Assembly: GCA_035478795.1 (NCBI GenBank)
Contig: DATIJJ010000012.1
Span: forward strand, 1 to 38,548
DNA from: DATIJJ01 sp035478795
GTDB taxonomy: Bacteria; Pseudomonadota; Gammaproteobacteria; DSM-16500
DNA: 38,548 nucleotides
Reading direction: 5' to 3'
Made by a program: the position numbers and the translations under genes. Below, piece after piece: positions 1-8,572 of the stretch. The stretch's first letter is position 1. Every line of letters begins with the position of its first letter. The notes under the pieces are model-generated. The model saw only the letters and a program-made list of their open reading frames with translations. It was not told the origin of the DNA and ran no database searches.

Positions 1-267
1 CCTTTCCTTCCCCCACAAAACGGGGGGAAGGGACCCACGGTAGCTGAGCCAGGATATTTTTTCAGTTCTTTTATCTTTGAAATTTTATCAAAATATTTTT
101 TCAGTTTTTTGTCTTTATAAATTTACCTGATAAATTTACCTGATAAATTTACCTGATAAATTTACCTGCAAATGATGTCATATCTGCTACCATGGGTCCC
201 TTCCCCCCGTTTTGTGGGGGAAGGAAAGGATGGGGGGAACGTCTATTAGCACACGATCCAGGATTTG
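1..267. repeat. Palindromic MITE-like element, copy A (left end cut by window)
   Basis: An arm at 1-45 recurs as its reverse complement at about 189-235 and continues outward to about 267. Each arm is itself a hairpin, CCTTCCCCC and GGGGGAAGG around an ACAAAAC loop, so the element has hairpins nested inside a larger palindrome. The same arms bound a complete copy at 17017-17282, and the inner right segments (TACCTGCAAAT followed by a CTGCTACC block) also match. The AT-rich core holds a 13-bp tandem repeat and a duplicated ATATTTTTTCAGTT. No open reading frame is present, so it would be a non-autonomous element. The remainder up to 418 holds only the presumed promoter region of the next gene, with a TATACT at 375-380 and no good -35 box. 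Confidence 0.8.
117..168. repeat. Tandem repeat, four copies of a 13-bp unit
   Basis: ATAAATTTACCTG occurs four times without interruption (117-129, 130-142, 143-155, 156-168). It sits in the AT-rich core of the palindromic element. The second copy of the element keeps only one related TACCTG, so the array expanded within copy A. This is simple-repeat slippage in appearance, not a CRISPR: there are no spacers. Confidence 0.9.
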
Positions 268-418
268 TGACACTCCCTCACGGTCGCGGCTCGGATTTAT
301 TGCGATAAAAAAATAATGCTATTGAAAAATACGCTGACAGCGTTTTCCTTAAGTCTGTCTTAATATTCGCTGACTATACTCCCGAGCTATTATTTTCAAT
401 TAATGGCGCGAGGAATCC

Positions 419-1843
419 ATGGCTTTTGCCTTTTACATTCAAACAGATGAAACCATAAAATCACTGAGTCAGAACCACCACAAAGCCCGACTGTGGCGCA
501 TACTGAAGACCTGGGAACCGATTGCCAATTTTCCGGATCATGAAAGAAGTATCAGCATTTCGTTTGTCGACGATCAGCCTGATTACTCAATAAAAGTAAT
601 GATTCCCTTTCTTGGTCCGCCTGGTGAAGAGACAGATGTAGATGCAGAAGGTCATATCCATAGAACATTTGGTATTGACCTGCAGATGTTTGGCTACATT
701 TTAGCGTCTCCCTTATTGAAGGAAGACAAACATAGCGTTCCTGCTCCTGGCGTTAATCGCGCCTTTTATCGCTATAACCTGGATTATCTCCCACATCATC
801 CCTTGTATGATGTTGCAAAAACAACAGATGAGCTGTTCGATAAAGTCAATCGCATTCACTCTCAAATTGGATCGCATACCAATCATGTCGTCATGGAAAT
901 GATCAAGCTCGAACTAAACGAGTTGATCAGAGATTACAATACACTTTTGAAAAATCCATTAAAAGTAAAACTGAAAAATTGGAAAAACCTGGAAGAAGCT
1001 TTTAAAAGTACAAGAGAAAAATATCAGGCACAAAAAAATCGATTAATACAATACCCTTGCCTGAATCAAATGGCTGATCCCGTCACAAACCTTCCGCCAG
1101 ATATGGTACATAAAATTATTTGTTTTCTGTCATTGCAAGACATTCATGTCCTTTTATTTCTGGTATCTAAAAAAACATGGAACCCTACAATCGATATCGG
1201 ACTGACTTTTCTACTCGCCAGTCAGGTCAGTCAACCACCCATACTTCGACCTGACAATTATGCTAAATCCAAACAAACTCATATCAGCCTGATACAAAGT
1301 CTGCCTCATGATTTGAAAATTTATACATTGCTACAATCAAAACTCTGGCTGGATGTTGCAGAGAAACTCACAAAACTGGGTTTTGAAAGATTTCATCCCC
1401 ACATCCAAAGTGACATTGCGAGACATCCCGCAGAGGTCAATGAATTGATGACACGCGATCCCCGATATTGTCTCTTTTTCGCAAAACTGGTTACTTCCAT
1501 TAATCATCCACACTCAAGCGTAGTAGAGTGGGCATACGCCGAAAAAGAAAATATCGCGAAACTGTTAAAAGCGGAACCCCGATTTCCTGAGCTCGTTCTT
1601 TCACGGCGAATGACTCATTTAACCACCCTGCTAATCGTTGAAAAAGCTGATCTGTTGTTGGATGATCTGAAGAAAATCGGTCTTGGCCTCGGCGATTTTC
1701 TTCAAAACAAAGAACTCTGCGCCCTCTTTTTGAAAAGTTTTTTATCGTCACAAATAGCGATAACGGCACCAGACCCTGAGGGATGGAGGAATTATGTTGA
1801 AGAACATACTCAACCCGAAAAAACAGCCAGTCCCGCGCCCTGA
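419..1843 (+). CDS. F-box-domain protein, candidate effector
   Basis: A 474-residue protein with no signal peptide or membrane segment. Residues about 221-257 form an F-box-like segment: it begins PVTNLPPDMVHKIICFLS and continues with LQDIHVLLFLVSKKTW. This matches the usual LP-x-hydrophobic-x-x-I-hydrophobic pattern and the following leucine-rich helix. F-boxes bind Skp1 in eukaryotic SCF ubiquitin ligases; bacterial ones are known mainly from Legionella effectors such as AnkB and LegU1. The N-terminal 220 residues and the helical C-terminal part are not recognised. The tail contains VEEHTQPEKTASPAP, loosely like a Glu-rich Dot/Icm signal, but this is weak. The start is supported by AGGA at 411-414, 4 nt before ATG. 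It converges on the Sel1 gene with a 25-nt gap. The F-box call is fairly sure; secretion is inference. Confidence 0.6.
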   Translation: MAFAFYIQTDETIKSLSQNHHKARLWRILKTWEPIANFPDHERSISISFVDDQPDYSIKVMIPFLGPPGEETDVDAEGHIHRTFGIDLQMFGYILASPLLKEDKHSVPAPGVNRAFYRYNLDYLPHHPLYDVAKTTDELFDKVNRIHSQIGSHTNHVVMEMIKLELNELIRDYNTLLKNPLKVKLKNWKNLEEAFKSTREKYQAQKNRLIQYPCLNQMADPVTNLPPDMVHKIICFLSLQDIHVLLFLVSKKTWNPTIDIGLTFLLASQVSQPPILRPDNYAKSKQTHISLIQSLPHDLKIYTLLQSKLWLDVAEKLTKLGFERFHPHIQSDIARHPAEVNELMTRDPRYCLFFAKLVTSINHPHSSVVEWAYAEKENIAKLLKAEPRFPELVLSRRMTHLTTLLIVEKADLLLDDLKKIGLGLGDFLQNKELCALFLKSFLSSQIAITAPDPEGWRNYVEEHTQPEKTASPAP

Positions 1844-1851
1844 TAGCGCGG
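1833..1851. terminator. Possible hairpin between convergent genes
   Basis: A perfect 6-bp stem, CCGCGC and GCGCGG, closes a 7-nt loop and overlaps the stop codon of the F-box gene. It lies 18 nt from the end of the convergent Sel1 gene and could end transcription from either side. Neither side has a clean U-tract directly after the stem, so it is a weak candidate. Confidence 0.25.
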
Positions 1852-1868
1852 TCCGGATTGATTTGGAT

Positions 1869-3254
1869 TTATTTTGCATACTTACTGTAATACATCGAAG
1901 ACATCTGCTTCGCCGTCCCAATATCCGCCGGCGACATACTTTTCGCAATTTCATCCCGCATTTTTAACGCAGAATCCCGAATTTGCGCATTGCTCGATGT
2001 CGATGCCAGATTCAACCACGCATACGCCGATCGATAATCACGTGCAACGCCCTGACCTTGTGCATACATCACACCCAGCAAGAGTTGTGCATTATCCATG
2101 CCCTGCTCTGCCGCCATGGTATACCAGCTGATCGCAGCTTTCAGGTCAGCTGGCACACCAAAACCTTGCTGATAAAATAATCCCACCATGTATTCCGCAT
2201 TCGGCAATCCTTGTTTTGCCGCCTGCATTAACCACGCAAATGCCTGACGTTCATCTTTGGGCACACCCAACCCATTGTGATAAAGATAACCCAGCGCAAA
2301 CTCTGCATCGGCTAAATTTTGCATCGCGGCTTTTTGATACCAGAGCACGGCCTGACTCATATCTTTCGGATAACCCACGCCATTAAACAGCAAATAACCG
2401 GTGACATACTGCGCGCGAGCCAATCCCTGATCCGCCGCTTTTTTGATGGAGGCCACAGCCGGTGTTAAATTGGGCGTGGTGCCAAACCCGTTAAAATACA
2501 TCACACCCAGATTATATTGCGCCTCGGGCATGCCTTTTTCTGCCGCGCGTGAATACCACTGAAACGCCTGATTTTTGTCAGCACGCTCCGTACTGTAAAT
2601 CACACCCAGCATAAATTGCGCGCGCGGGAGACCCTGTTGCGCTGCCAGATTAAACAGGGTAAAAGCCCGTGCCGGATCTTTCGGCACGCCCTGTCCCTTG
2701 TAATACATTAAACCCAGATTATATTGTGCCTGAGCCACACCCTCTGCTGCCGCCTTGTTATACCAGTTGAAAATCGTGCTGTTATCTTTCGACATCCCAA
2801 AACCATTTTCAGCAAGATAACCCAGCATGTATTGCGCGAGTGGATTATTATTGTTGGCTGCTTGCGTGTATAACGTAATGGCCTGCGTCAACCCCTGTTC
2901 AATACCCACACCCTGATAATAAAGCGTGCCGAGTGCCGCTTGCGCCGAGGCTAACCCCAAACTGCCCGCTTTCATAAACCAGGCCGCTGCGAGCGAAGGA
3001 TTTTTATCCACACCCAGACCATTCAGATAAAGATACGCCATCTGATATTCCGCAACCGGTTGCTCACGCTCGGCCAGCGGTTTGTAAATGCTTAATGCTT
3101 TTTGATAATCTTTTGCTTTCAACGCCGCATCGGCCTGTGGCAATAATTCTGCGGCGGCTTTTCCCTGAAAATATTGAAATACATTTTCTGCAAATGTATT
3201 ACCACTCCATCCGATCAAAAGCAGAACACACCAAAAACCCATCCCTTTTTTCAT
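1869..3254 (-). CDS. Secreted Sel1-repeat (TPR-like) protein
   Basis: A 461-residue protein starting with a clear signal peptide: MKK, a hydrophobic core, and a likely cut after the Ala of NTFA near residue 22. About ten consecutive Sel1-like repeats of 36 residues fill residues 65-425, each with the pattern A-x-Y-x-LG-x-x-Y-x-x-G-x-GV and a closing W-x-x-KAA-x-x-G. One repeat, about number five, is 33 residues because it lacks the central G-x-G loop. Sel1 repeats form alpha-solenoids for protein binding; Legionella EnhC, LpnE and LidL are members linked to host interaction. The start is supported by AAGGAA 6 nt upstream. The rocD-like gene lies 24 nt upstream on the same strand, so the two may share a transcript. 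The binding partner cannot be told from sequence. Confidence 0.88.
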   Translation of the reverse strand: MKKGMGFWCVLLLIGWSGNTFAENVFQYFQGKAAAELLPQADAALKAKDYQKALSIYKPLAEREQPVAEYQMAYLYLNGLGVDKNPSLAAAWFMKAGSLGLASAQAALGTLYYQGVGIEQGLTQAITLYTQAANNNNPLAQYMLGYLAENGFGMSKDNSTIFNWYNKAAAEGVAQAQYNLGLMYYKGQGVPKDPARAFTLFNLAAQQGLPRAQFMLGVIYSTERADKNQAFQWYSRAAEKGMPEAQYNLGVMYFNGFGTTPNLTPAVASIKKAADQGLARAQYVTGYLLFNGVGYPKDMSQAVLWYQKAAMQNLADAEFALGYLYHNGLGVPKDERQAFAWLMQAAKQGLPNAEYMVGLFYQQGFGVPADLKAAISWYTMAAEQGMDNAQLLLGVMYAQGQGVARDYRSAYAWLNLASTSSNAQIRDSALKMRDEIAKSMSPADIGTAKQMSSMYYSKYAK

Positions 3255-3278
3255 GCTGTATTCCTTAATAAAATAACG

Positions 3279-4496
3279 TTAATTCGGACAAACGTGTGCT
3301 TCGGCTTCGATCAATACATCCGCCACTCTTTTCACCGCTTCATCAATCTGCTCTTTCGTAATCACAAGGGGCGGCGCAAAACGAATAACTGTCTGATGCG
3401 TTTCCTTACTTAATAGTCCGTGCTTTAAGAGGCGCAAACAAATCTCCCGTGCAGCATAATAACGTGGATTGATTTCAACGCCAATCAGAAGTCCCTTGCC
3501 ACGTACATCCAAAATCAATGGCGATTTGATTTGCATTAATTTATCACGAAAATAATCGCCCAGTTCCGCGGCTCGTTCGATCAGATTTTCCTTAAATAAA
3601 ATATCAAGCGCTTTCAACCCCACGCTTGCTGCCAGCGGATTACCACCAAAGGTACTGCCATGGTCCCCCGGCGTGAACACATCCATCACATCACGGCGTG
3701 CAAGAAACACGGACACCGGTAACAATCCACCACCAAGTGCCTTGCCGAGCAACACGGCATCCGGTCGAACGCCTTCGTGATCCGATGCCAGGAATTTTCC
3801 GGTTCGCCCCATGCCCGTTTGAATTTCATCACACATCAATAACACATTCTGTTCACGACATATTTTCGCACAGGCTTTCAAATAACCGGCGGGCGGCACA
3901 ACAATGCCATTTTCACCCTGGATCGGTTCAACCAGAAATGCGGCGGTATTCGGTGTAATGGCTTCACGCAAGGCATCCGGATCACCATACGGAATAAGTT
4001 TAAAACCGGCAGGAAAAGGGCCGAAACCGTTGCGATATTGCGGTTCGGATGACATGCCGACAATGGCAAGTGTGCGTCCGTGAAAATTCCCGACACACGC
4101 AATAATTTCAGCCTGATTGTCTGGCACTTTTTTGACGGTATAGGCCCATTTGCGCGCGGCTTTTAAGGCGGTTTCAACGGCTTCCGCACCCGTATTCATG
4201 GCGAGTGCTTTCTCCTGTCCCGATGCCTCACAGACTTTTTGCAAAAAATCACCCAGCTTGTCTGTGTAATAGGCACGTGATACGACTGCGAGCTGTTTTG
4301 CTTGTTCTGTCAACGTTTTCACGAGTTCCGGATGGCAATGTCCGTGACTGACAGCGGAATAGGCACTCATCATATCCATGTAACGATGTCCCTTGTCATC
4401 CCACACAAAAACACCTTCGCCGCGTGTCAGTACCACTGGCAATGGCTCATAATTGTGAGCGCCGTACAGATTTTCACGTTCAATGGCAGCGTGCAT
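3279..4496 (-). CDS. rocD: Ornithine aminotransferase (ornithine-oxo-acid transaminase)
   Basis: A class III PLP-dependent aminotransferase of about 405 residues that converts ornithine plus 2-oxoglutarate to glutamate-semialdehyde and glutamate. The N-terminus YGAHNYEPLPVVL followed by YSAVSHGHCHP is diagnostic of ornithine aminotransferase rather than ArgD or GabT. The PLP-binding lysine is in LLGKALGGG (about residue 252), and the aspartate is in CDEIQTGMGRTG. The reading frame runs 24 codons further upstream, but that extension does not resemble the family; the ATG at 4496 is preceded by GGGGA and gives the expected start MHAAIERENLYG. The other class III enzyme in the window (27440-28633) reads as ArgD, so the two link arginine, ornithine and proline metabolism. 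Confidence 0.9.
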   Translation of the reverse strand: MHAAIERENLYGAHNYEPLPVVLTRGEGVFVWDDKGHRYMDMMSAYSAVSHGHCHPELVKTLTEQAKQLAVVSRAYYTDKLGDFLQKVCEASGQEKALAMNTGAEAVETALKAARKWAYTVKKVPDNQAEIIACVGNFHGRTLAIVGMSSEPQYRNGFGPFPAGFKLIPYGDPDALREAITPNTAAFLVEPIQGENGIVVPPAGYLKACAKICREQNVLLMCDEIQTGMGRTGKFLASDHEGVRPDAVLLGKALGGGLLPVSVFLARRDVMDVFTPGDHGSTFGGNPLAASVGLKALDILFKENLIERAAELGDYFRDKLMQIKSPLILDVRGKGLLIGVEINPRYYAAREICLRLLKHGLLSKETHQTVIRFAPPLVITKEQIDEAVKRVADVLIEAEAHVCPN

Positions 4497-4837
4497 GAAT
4501 GATTTCCCCAAAAAAAAACAATACGGATGAGCAGAAGTATAACGCGCCAGGCAGTGAAGAAAAAGCAAAGATGAGAGAGCGTTTTTGAAGGGCCTGTCTT
4601 GCAGAAACCCTTTATGTCATTATTTGGAAACCGCTGGGACACTTCAGGCTTTCCTTAAAGGTCAAGGACATGCACACCGCGCCACAAGTCCGGTCTCCGT
4701 CGCTATTGTCGAATGGTTCTGGACAAAAATCCCGACGAAAACGCTCAACTTCAAGTATAGAAGAGTTTTAACGATTTTCAACACGGCAATGAAATTATGA
4801 TAAGCTTGTGCCACCCTGAAAACCGTAGAAGAGCAAC
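4497..4837. other. Divergent intergenic region between rocD and rlmD
   Basis: A gap of 341 bases between two divergently transcribed genes, so it should hold both promoters. The best -10 for rlmD is TATGAT at 4796-4801, without a convincing -35. An imperfect hairpin with an AAGGG and CCCTT stem lies near 4587-4611, with no U-tract. Small frames here on both strands lack ribosome-binding sites and family features, and I do not call them genes. Confidence 0.5.
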
Positions 4838-6145
4838 ATGGCACACGAACCCTTTGAATCTACAATAGAATCCCTCAGTCATGACGGGCGCGGGATTACT
4901 GCTCGCAACCAGAAAACCACGTTTGTGAGTGGCGCACTGCCCGGTGAAAAAGTGACAGCTAAAATAGCACACCAACATCGGCGTTATGATGAAGCCAGGG
5001 TTCTCGATGTCATCACCCCGTCCCCTGACCGGACAGAACCCGCCTGTGCCCACTATGGCGTGTGCGGTGGTTGCAGCATGCAGCATGTGAAAGATGAGGC
5101 CGAGGTTCGACTGAAACAGGACATACTCCTCGATCAGTTGAAACACCTTGGCAAGGTGACCCCCACGGAAATCTTGCCGCCCATCACAGGACACCCCTTC
5201 GGTTATCGCCGCAAGGCAAGGCTCGGTGTGCGTTATGTCATAAAAAAAGAAAAACTGCTGGTCGGTTTTCGCGAAAAATTCAGTAACTACCTTGCTGACA
5301 TTCAAACCTGTAAGGTGCTGCACCCGAGTGTGGGCGAACGTCTTTCTGAACTCGCTACGTTCATCCGGAGTCTCACGCAATATGATCAGATTCCACAAAT
5401 TGAAGTAGCAGTCAGTGATACGGCTACAGCGCTTGTCTTTCGTCACATGACACCGCTTCCCAAAGAAGACATCCACGCACTTTGTGAATTCGGTCAAAAA
5501 TATCAGTTTCATATTTATCTTCAACCGGATTCACCGGATTCTGTACATCGCATTTTTCCGGATGAGAGTGAACAATTACTGAGTTATTTTTTACCGGATT
5601 ATCAACTGGAAATGCGCTTTCATCCGCTGGATTTTACCCAGGTGAATGCAGAAATGAATCATAAAATGATTGCATCAGCGATTCAACTTCTGGACTTGAA
5701 ATCATCGGATACAGTACTCGATCTTTTTTGCGGTCTCGGCAATTTTACATTACCGATTGCACGTTTTGCAAAACACGTCACAGGTGTTGAGGGCAGCACG
5801 CAAATGGTTGAACGCGCGAAAGAAAATGCTTTATTGAATCAGATCACGAATGCAGCATTTTACGCAGCCAATCTCATGAAACCTTCTGAATCAGCTCCCT
5901 GGATCACAACATCTTTTGATAAAATATTACTGGATCCACCCAGAACCGGTGCGAGGGAAATTCTGCCTTTTATCGCTAACAAATCCGCAAGCCGTATTGT
6001 ATATGTGTCCTGCAACCCCGCAACACTGGCAAGAGATGCGAATGATCTGGTCACTATTTACGGGTATACATTGAAAAAAACGGGTGCGATTAATATGTTT
6101 CCGCATACCAGTCACATTGAAGCAATTGCCTTGTTTGAAAAATGA
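4838..6145 (+). CDS. rlmD: 23S rRNA (uracil-1939-C5)-methyltransferase RlmD
   Basis: A 435-residue RumA-type rRNA methyltransferase. The N-terminal TRAM RNA-binding domain spans about residues 1-58. The four [4Fe-4S] cysteines are visible: C70, C76 and C79 in ACAHYGVCGGC, and C158 in IQTCKV. The SAM site is LDLFCGLGNF (295-304), followed by LLDPPRTG (364-371) and the catalytic Cys392 in VYVSCNPATLARD. All key residues are present and the length matches E. coli RlmD (433). The gene is followed after 3 nt by relA, the same order as in E. coli, and heads the run rlmD-relA-HPt-fic. It uses the first ATG after a GAAGAG-like site. Confidence 0.95.
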   Translation: MAHEPFESTIESLSHDGRGITARNQKTTFVSGALPGEKVTAKIAHQHRRYDEARVLDVITPSPDRTEPACAHYGVCGGCSMQHVKDEAEVRLKQDILLDQLKHLGKVTPTEILPPITGHPFGYRRKARLGVRYVIKKEKLLVGFREKFSNYLADIQTCKVLHPSVGERLSELATFIRSLTQYDQIPQIEVAVSDTATALVFRHMTPLPKEDIHALCEFGQKYQFHIYLQPDSPDSVHRIFPDESEQLLSYFLPDYQLEMRFHPLDFTQVNAEMNHKMIASAIQLLDLKSSDTVLDLFCGLGNFTLPIARFAKHVTGVEGSTQMVERAKENALLNQITNAAFYAANLMKPSESAPWITTSFDKILLDPPRTGAREILPFIANKSASRIVYVSCNPATLARDANDLVTIYGYTLKKTGAINMFPHTSHIEAIALFEK

Positions 6146-6148
6146 TTT

Positions 6149-8209
6149 ATGGTCACATTAAAAAAGAAATCGTATTACGCAGCCGATGGCACCATCGATC
6201 CGGGATTATGGCTTGAAAAAACCGGTGCGGGATCACATTTAAAAAATCGTGAGCTGATTTGTCGCGCGATTCAAATAGCGGATACGACTTGCAAGGGGCT
6301 CACCACTTTTTATGGTCAACCGTGCATCGAGCAAAGTCTCGACATGGCGGATATTTTGCTCGATATGAGGCTGGATGATGATTCCATCGCAGCAGCGATT
6401 ATGACGGGCACCTTGCAACATACGACACTTTCTCTGGACGCGATTGAAAACGCACTCGGGACACCTGTCGCAAAACTGGTTGGAAACATATTAAAATTAA
6501 ATACGCTGAATCAACTGCATGGCAGCGGTTCACGCGATAAAACACAACTCGATCGTTTACGAAAAATATTTTTGGCGATGGTGTCTGACATTCGTGTTGT
6601 TTTGATCAAACTGGCTGAACGCACGTGTCTTATGCGCGGGATTAAACAGATCAATCCGGTTGAACGCAAGCGCATTGCAGAAGAAACCATGGATATTTAT
6701 GCGCCTCTCGCCAATCGATTGGGCATAGGACAATTAAAATGGGAACTGGAAGACGCTGCCTTTCACTACACCCATCCTGAAACCTACAAAACAATTGCAA
6801 CATTTCTTGCAGAACGGCGCGTGGACCGCGAAGAACGCATTCATCAAACCATTCAAAAACTGGAAGAAGCACTCACAAACGCACATATCAAGGCAACGAT
6901 CAACGGTCGAGCAAAACATATTTACAGTATTTATCGGAAAGCCTCGCGGAAGCAATTTGATTATGCCGGTATTTATGACTACAGTGCTGTCCGCATTCTT
7001 GTGCCAACTCTCGAGGATTGTTATACGGCGCTCAGTCTTGTTCATGCGTTATTTGAACATATTCCCGATGAATTTGATGATTACATCAGTCATCCCAAAC
7101 CCAATGGTTACCGTTCCATTCACACAGCGGTGATCGGATCGGATGGCAAACACCTTGAAATCCAGATTCGAACAAACGACATGCATGATGAAGCGGAACA
7201 CGGTGTTGCCGCACACTGGATTTATAAGGAAGATAAAACATTGCAATCCGGTTATGAAACAAAAATTACGTTTCTCCGTCAATTGCTCGCGTGGCACAAG
7301 GATGTTCAGAAACAGGAAACCACACCCGGTGAACCCCTTCATGATAGTCTCGATGACACAGTCTATGTTTTCACACCCGCGGGTGACATTATTGATTTAC
7401 CGAAAGGCGCCACACCGCTTGATTTTGCCTATCATATTCACAGTGCAGTAGGACATCGTTGTCGGGGTGCCAAAATAAAAGGGCATATTGTGCCGCTCAC
7501 ATACAAATTAAACACGGGCGATCAGGTGGAAATTATCACCACACCAACCGGCACACCGAGTCGTGACTGGCTAAGAAGAGATGCTGGTTATTTATATACA
7601 TCACGTGCACGTGCAAAAGTCGCCCACTGGTTTAAACAGCAGGATTTGCAACAAACTGCCCGAACAGAAAAAGAAAATAACGAACGGGAGATTTCTCGCA
7701 GTCGCACGGATCAGGAAGAGACACCATTTCCTCCCTTAAGACCCGGTGTTAAACCGCCTGACAAAATGGACATTGCCGGTATTCATGATTTGCTGACGCG
7801 TATTGCAAAATGTTGCAAACCGGTGCCAGGTGACGATGTCATTGGCTATATTACATTAGGACGCGGTGTATCCATCCACAGGCGGGATTGCCAGACGATG
7901 GCGGCTCATTTTTCCCGTGATACAAGCCGCCTGATTGAAGTCGCCTGGGACAGTCAAAAATCCGGCAGTTATTATGTTGATTTACACATTCAGGCGGATG
8001 GACAGCGTGAGTTATTAAAAGAAATTACATCACTGCTCGCCAATGCCAAAATTGATCTCATCACATTAAACTCTACAATCAGCAAAAAAAATAATACGAT
8101 ATACCTTGTGATGACCATTCAAATTCATGACCTTGCTGAATTGAAATCCATTATTCAGCAAATAGGTCAATTACCCAAAGTGATGGATGTGAGGCGAATG
8201 AACACATGA
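6149..8209 (+). CDS. relA: RelA, (p)ppGpp synthetase
   Basis: A 686-residue long RelA/SpoT homologue that makes (p)ppGpp from ATP and GTP/GDP on stalled ribosomes. The order is a pseudo-hydrolase domain, synthetase, TGS (about 403-465), a Cys-containing region (IAKCCKPVPGDD, about 552-563) and ACT (about 607-686). The hydrolase HD motif is lost: where SpoT has HD and ED, this protein reads MTGTLQHT (85-92), so it should not hydrolyse ppGpp. The synthetase holds EFDDYI (308-313), the acidic ExDD motif typical of RelA rather than the RxKD of SpoT, plus GYRSIHTA (320-327). It starts 3 nt after rlmD and its TGA overlaps the next ATG, so it is co-translated with the HPt gene. It is somewhat shorter than E. 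coli RelA (744). A separate SpoT is expected elsewhere in the genome. Confidence 0.95.
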   Translation: MVTLKKKSYYAADGTIDPGLWLEKTGAGSHLKNRELICRAIQIADTTCKGLTTFYGQPCIEQSLDMADILLDMRLDDDSIAAAIMTGTLQHTTLSLDAIENALGTPVAKLVGNILKLNTLNQLHGSGSRDKTQLDRLRKIFLAMVSDIRVVLIKLAERTCLMRGIKQINPVERKRIAEETMDIYAPLANRLGIGQLKWELEDAAFHYTHPETYKTIATFLAERRVDREERIHQTIQKLEEALTNAHIKATINGRAKHIYSIYRKASRKQFDYAGIYDYSAVRILVPTLEDCYTALSLVHALFEHIPDEFDDYISHPKPNGYRSIHTAVIGSDGKHLEIQIRTNDMHDEAEHGVAAHWIYKEDKTLQSGYETKITFLRQLLAWHKDVQKQETTPGEPLHDSLDDTVYVFTPAGDIIDLPKGATPLDFAYHIHSAVGHRCRGAKIKGHIVPLTYKLNTGDQVEIITTPTGTPSRDWLRRDAGYLYTSRARAKVAHWFKQQDLQQTARTEKENNEREISRSRTDQEETPFPPLRPGVKPPDKMDIAGIHDLLTRIAKCCKPVPGDDVIGYITLGRGVSIHRRDCQTMAAHFSRDTSRLIEVAWDSQKSGSYYVDLHIQADGQRELLKEITSLLANAKIDLITLNSTISKKNNTIYLVMTIQIHDLAELKSIIQQIGQLPKVMDVRRMNT

Positions 8210-8571
8210 TAAAAAATACGATGGATTTATCAGAACTGGCTGTCATTGACCGGGAACTGGGGCTGCGCGTGACAGGCAATAACCGTGAGCTTGCTGAAGA
8301 AATGTTGCAGATGCTTGTGAAAAATCTTGCAACAGACATCCAGAAAATTCAGGATGCTTATCGCGAGAAAAATAATCAGCTGCTCGGCGAACAACTTCAC
8401 CGGCTCCATGGGGCTGTGTCGTATTGTGGCACACCGCGGTTAAAAAAAGTGGTGGCGGCGCTTGAGGTGGCGGTTAAGCAGAAGCAGGATGAGTCGCTTT
8501 CGGAGTTGCTGGACCTGCTTGCGCAAGAAAGCCAGTTGCTGGTGGAGGCAGTAAGGATTAATCAGGATTAA
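8206..8571 (+). CDS. Orphan HPt (histidine phosphotransfer) domain protein
   Basis: A 121-residue all-helical protein made of a single HPt domain. The phospho-acceptor is His65 in LHRLHGAVSYCGTPRLK. This closely follows the C-terminal HPt of BarA-type hybrid kinases, where H-x-L-H-G is followed by a Y-x-G-x-PR motif. There is no kinase, receiver or output domain and no membrane segment. HPt domains pass phosphate between receiver domains in a phosphorelay. Its ATG overlaps the relA stop (ATGA), so the two are translationally coupled; fic follows after 1 nt. In E. coli barA lies beside rlmD, so this may be a BarA-type HPt that became separate. A second ATG 15 nt downstream lacks a binding site. 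Confidence 0.8.
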   Translation: MIKNTMDLSELAVIDRELGLRVTGNNRELAEEMLQMLVKNLATDIQKIQDAYREKNNQLLGEQLHRLHGAVSYCGTPRLKKVVAALEVAVKQKQDESLSELLDLLAQESQLLVEAVRINQD

Positions 8572-8572
8572 T

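Noticed and set aside
117..168. Short direct repeats that might suggest a CRISPR array
   Set aside because: The units are contiguous, with no spacers, and no cas genes lie in the window.
4778..5524. A 248-codon open frame on the minus strand inside rlmD
   Set aside because: It lies antisense to a certain rlmD, has no family signature, is rich in Cys, Phe and His as antisense frames often are, and has no ribosome-binding site.
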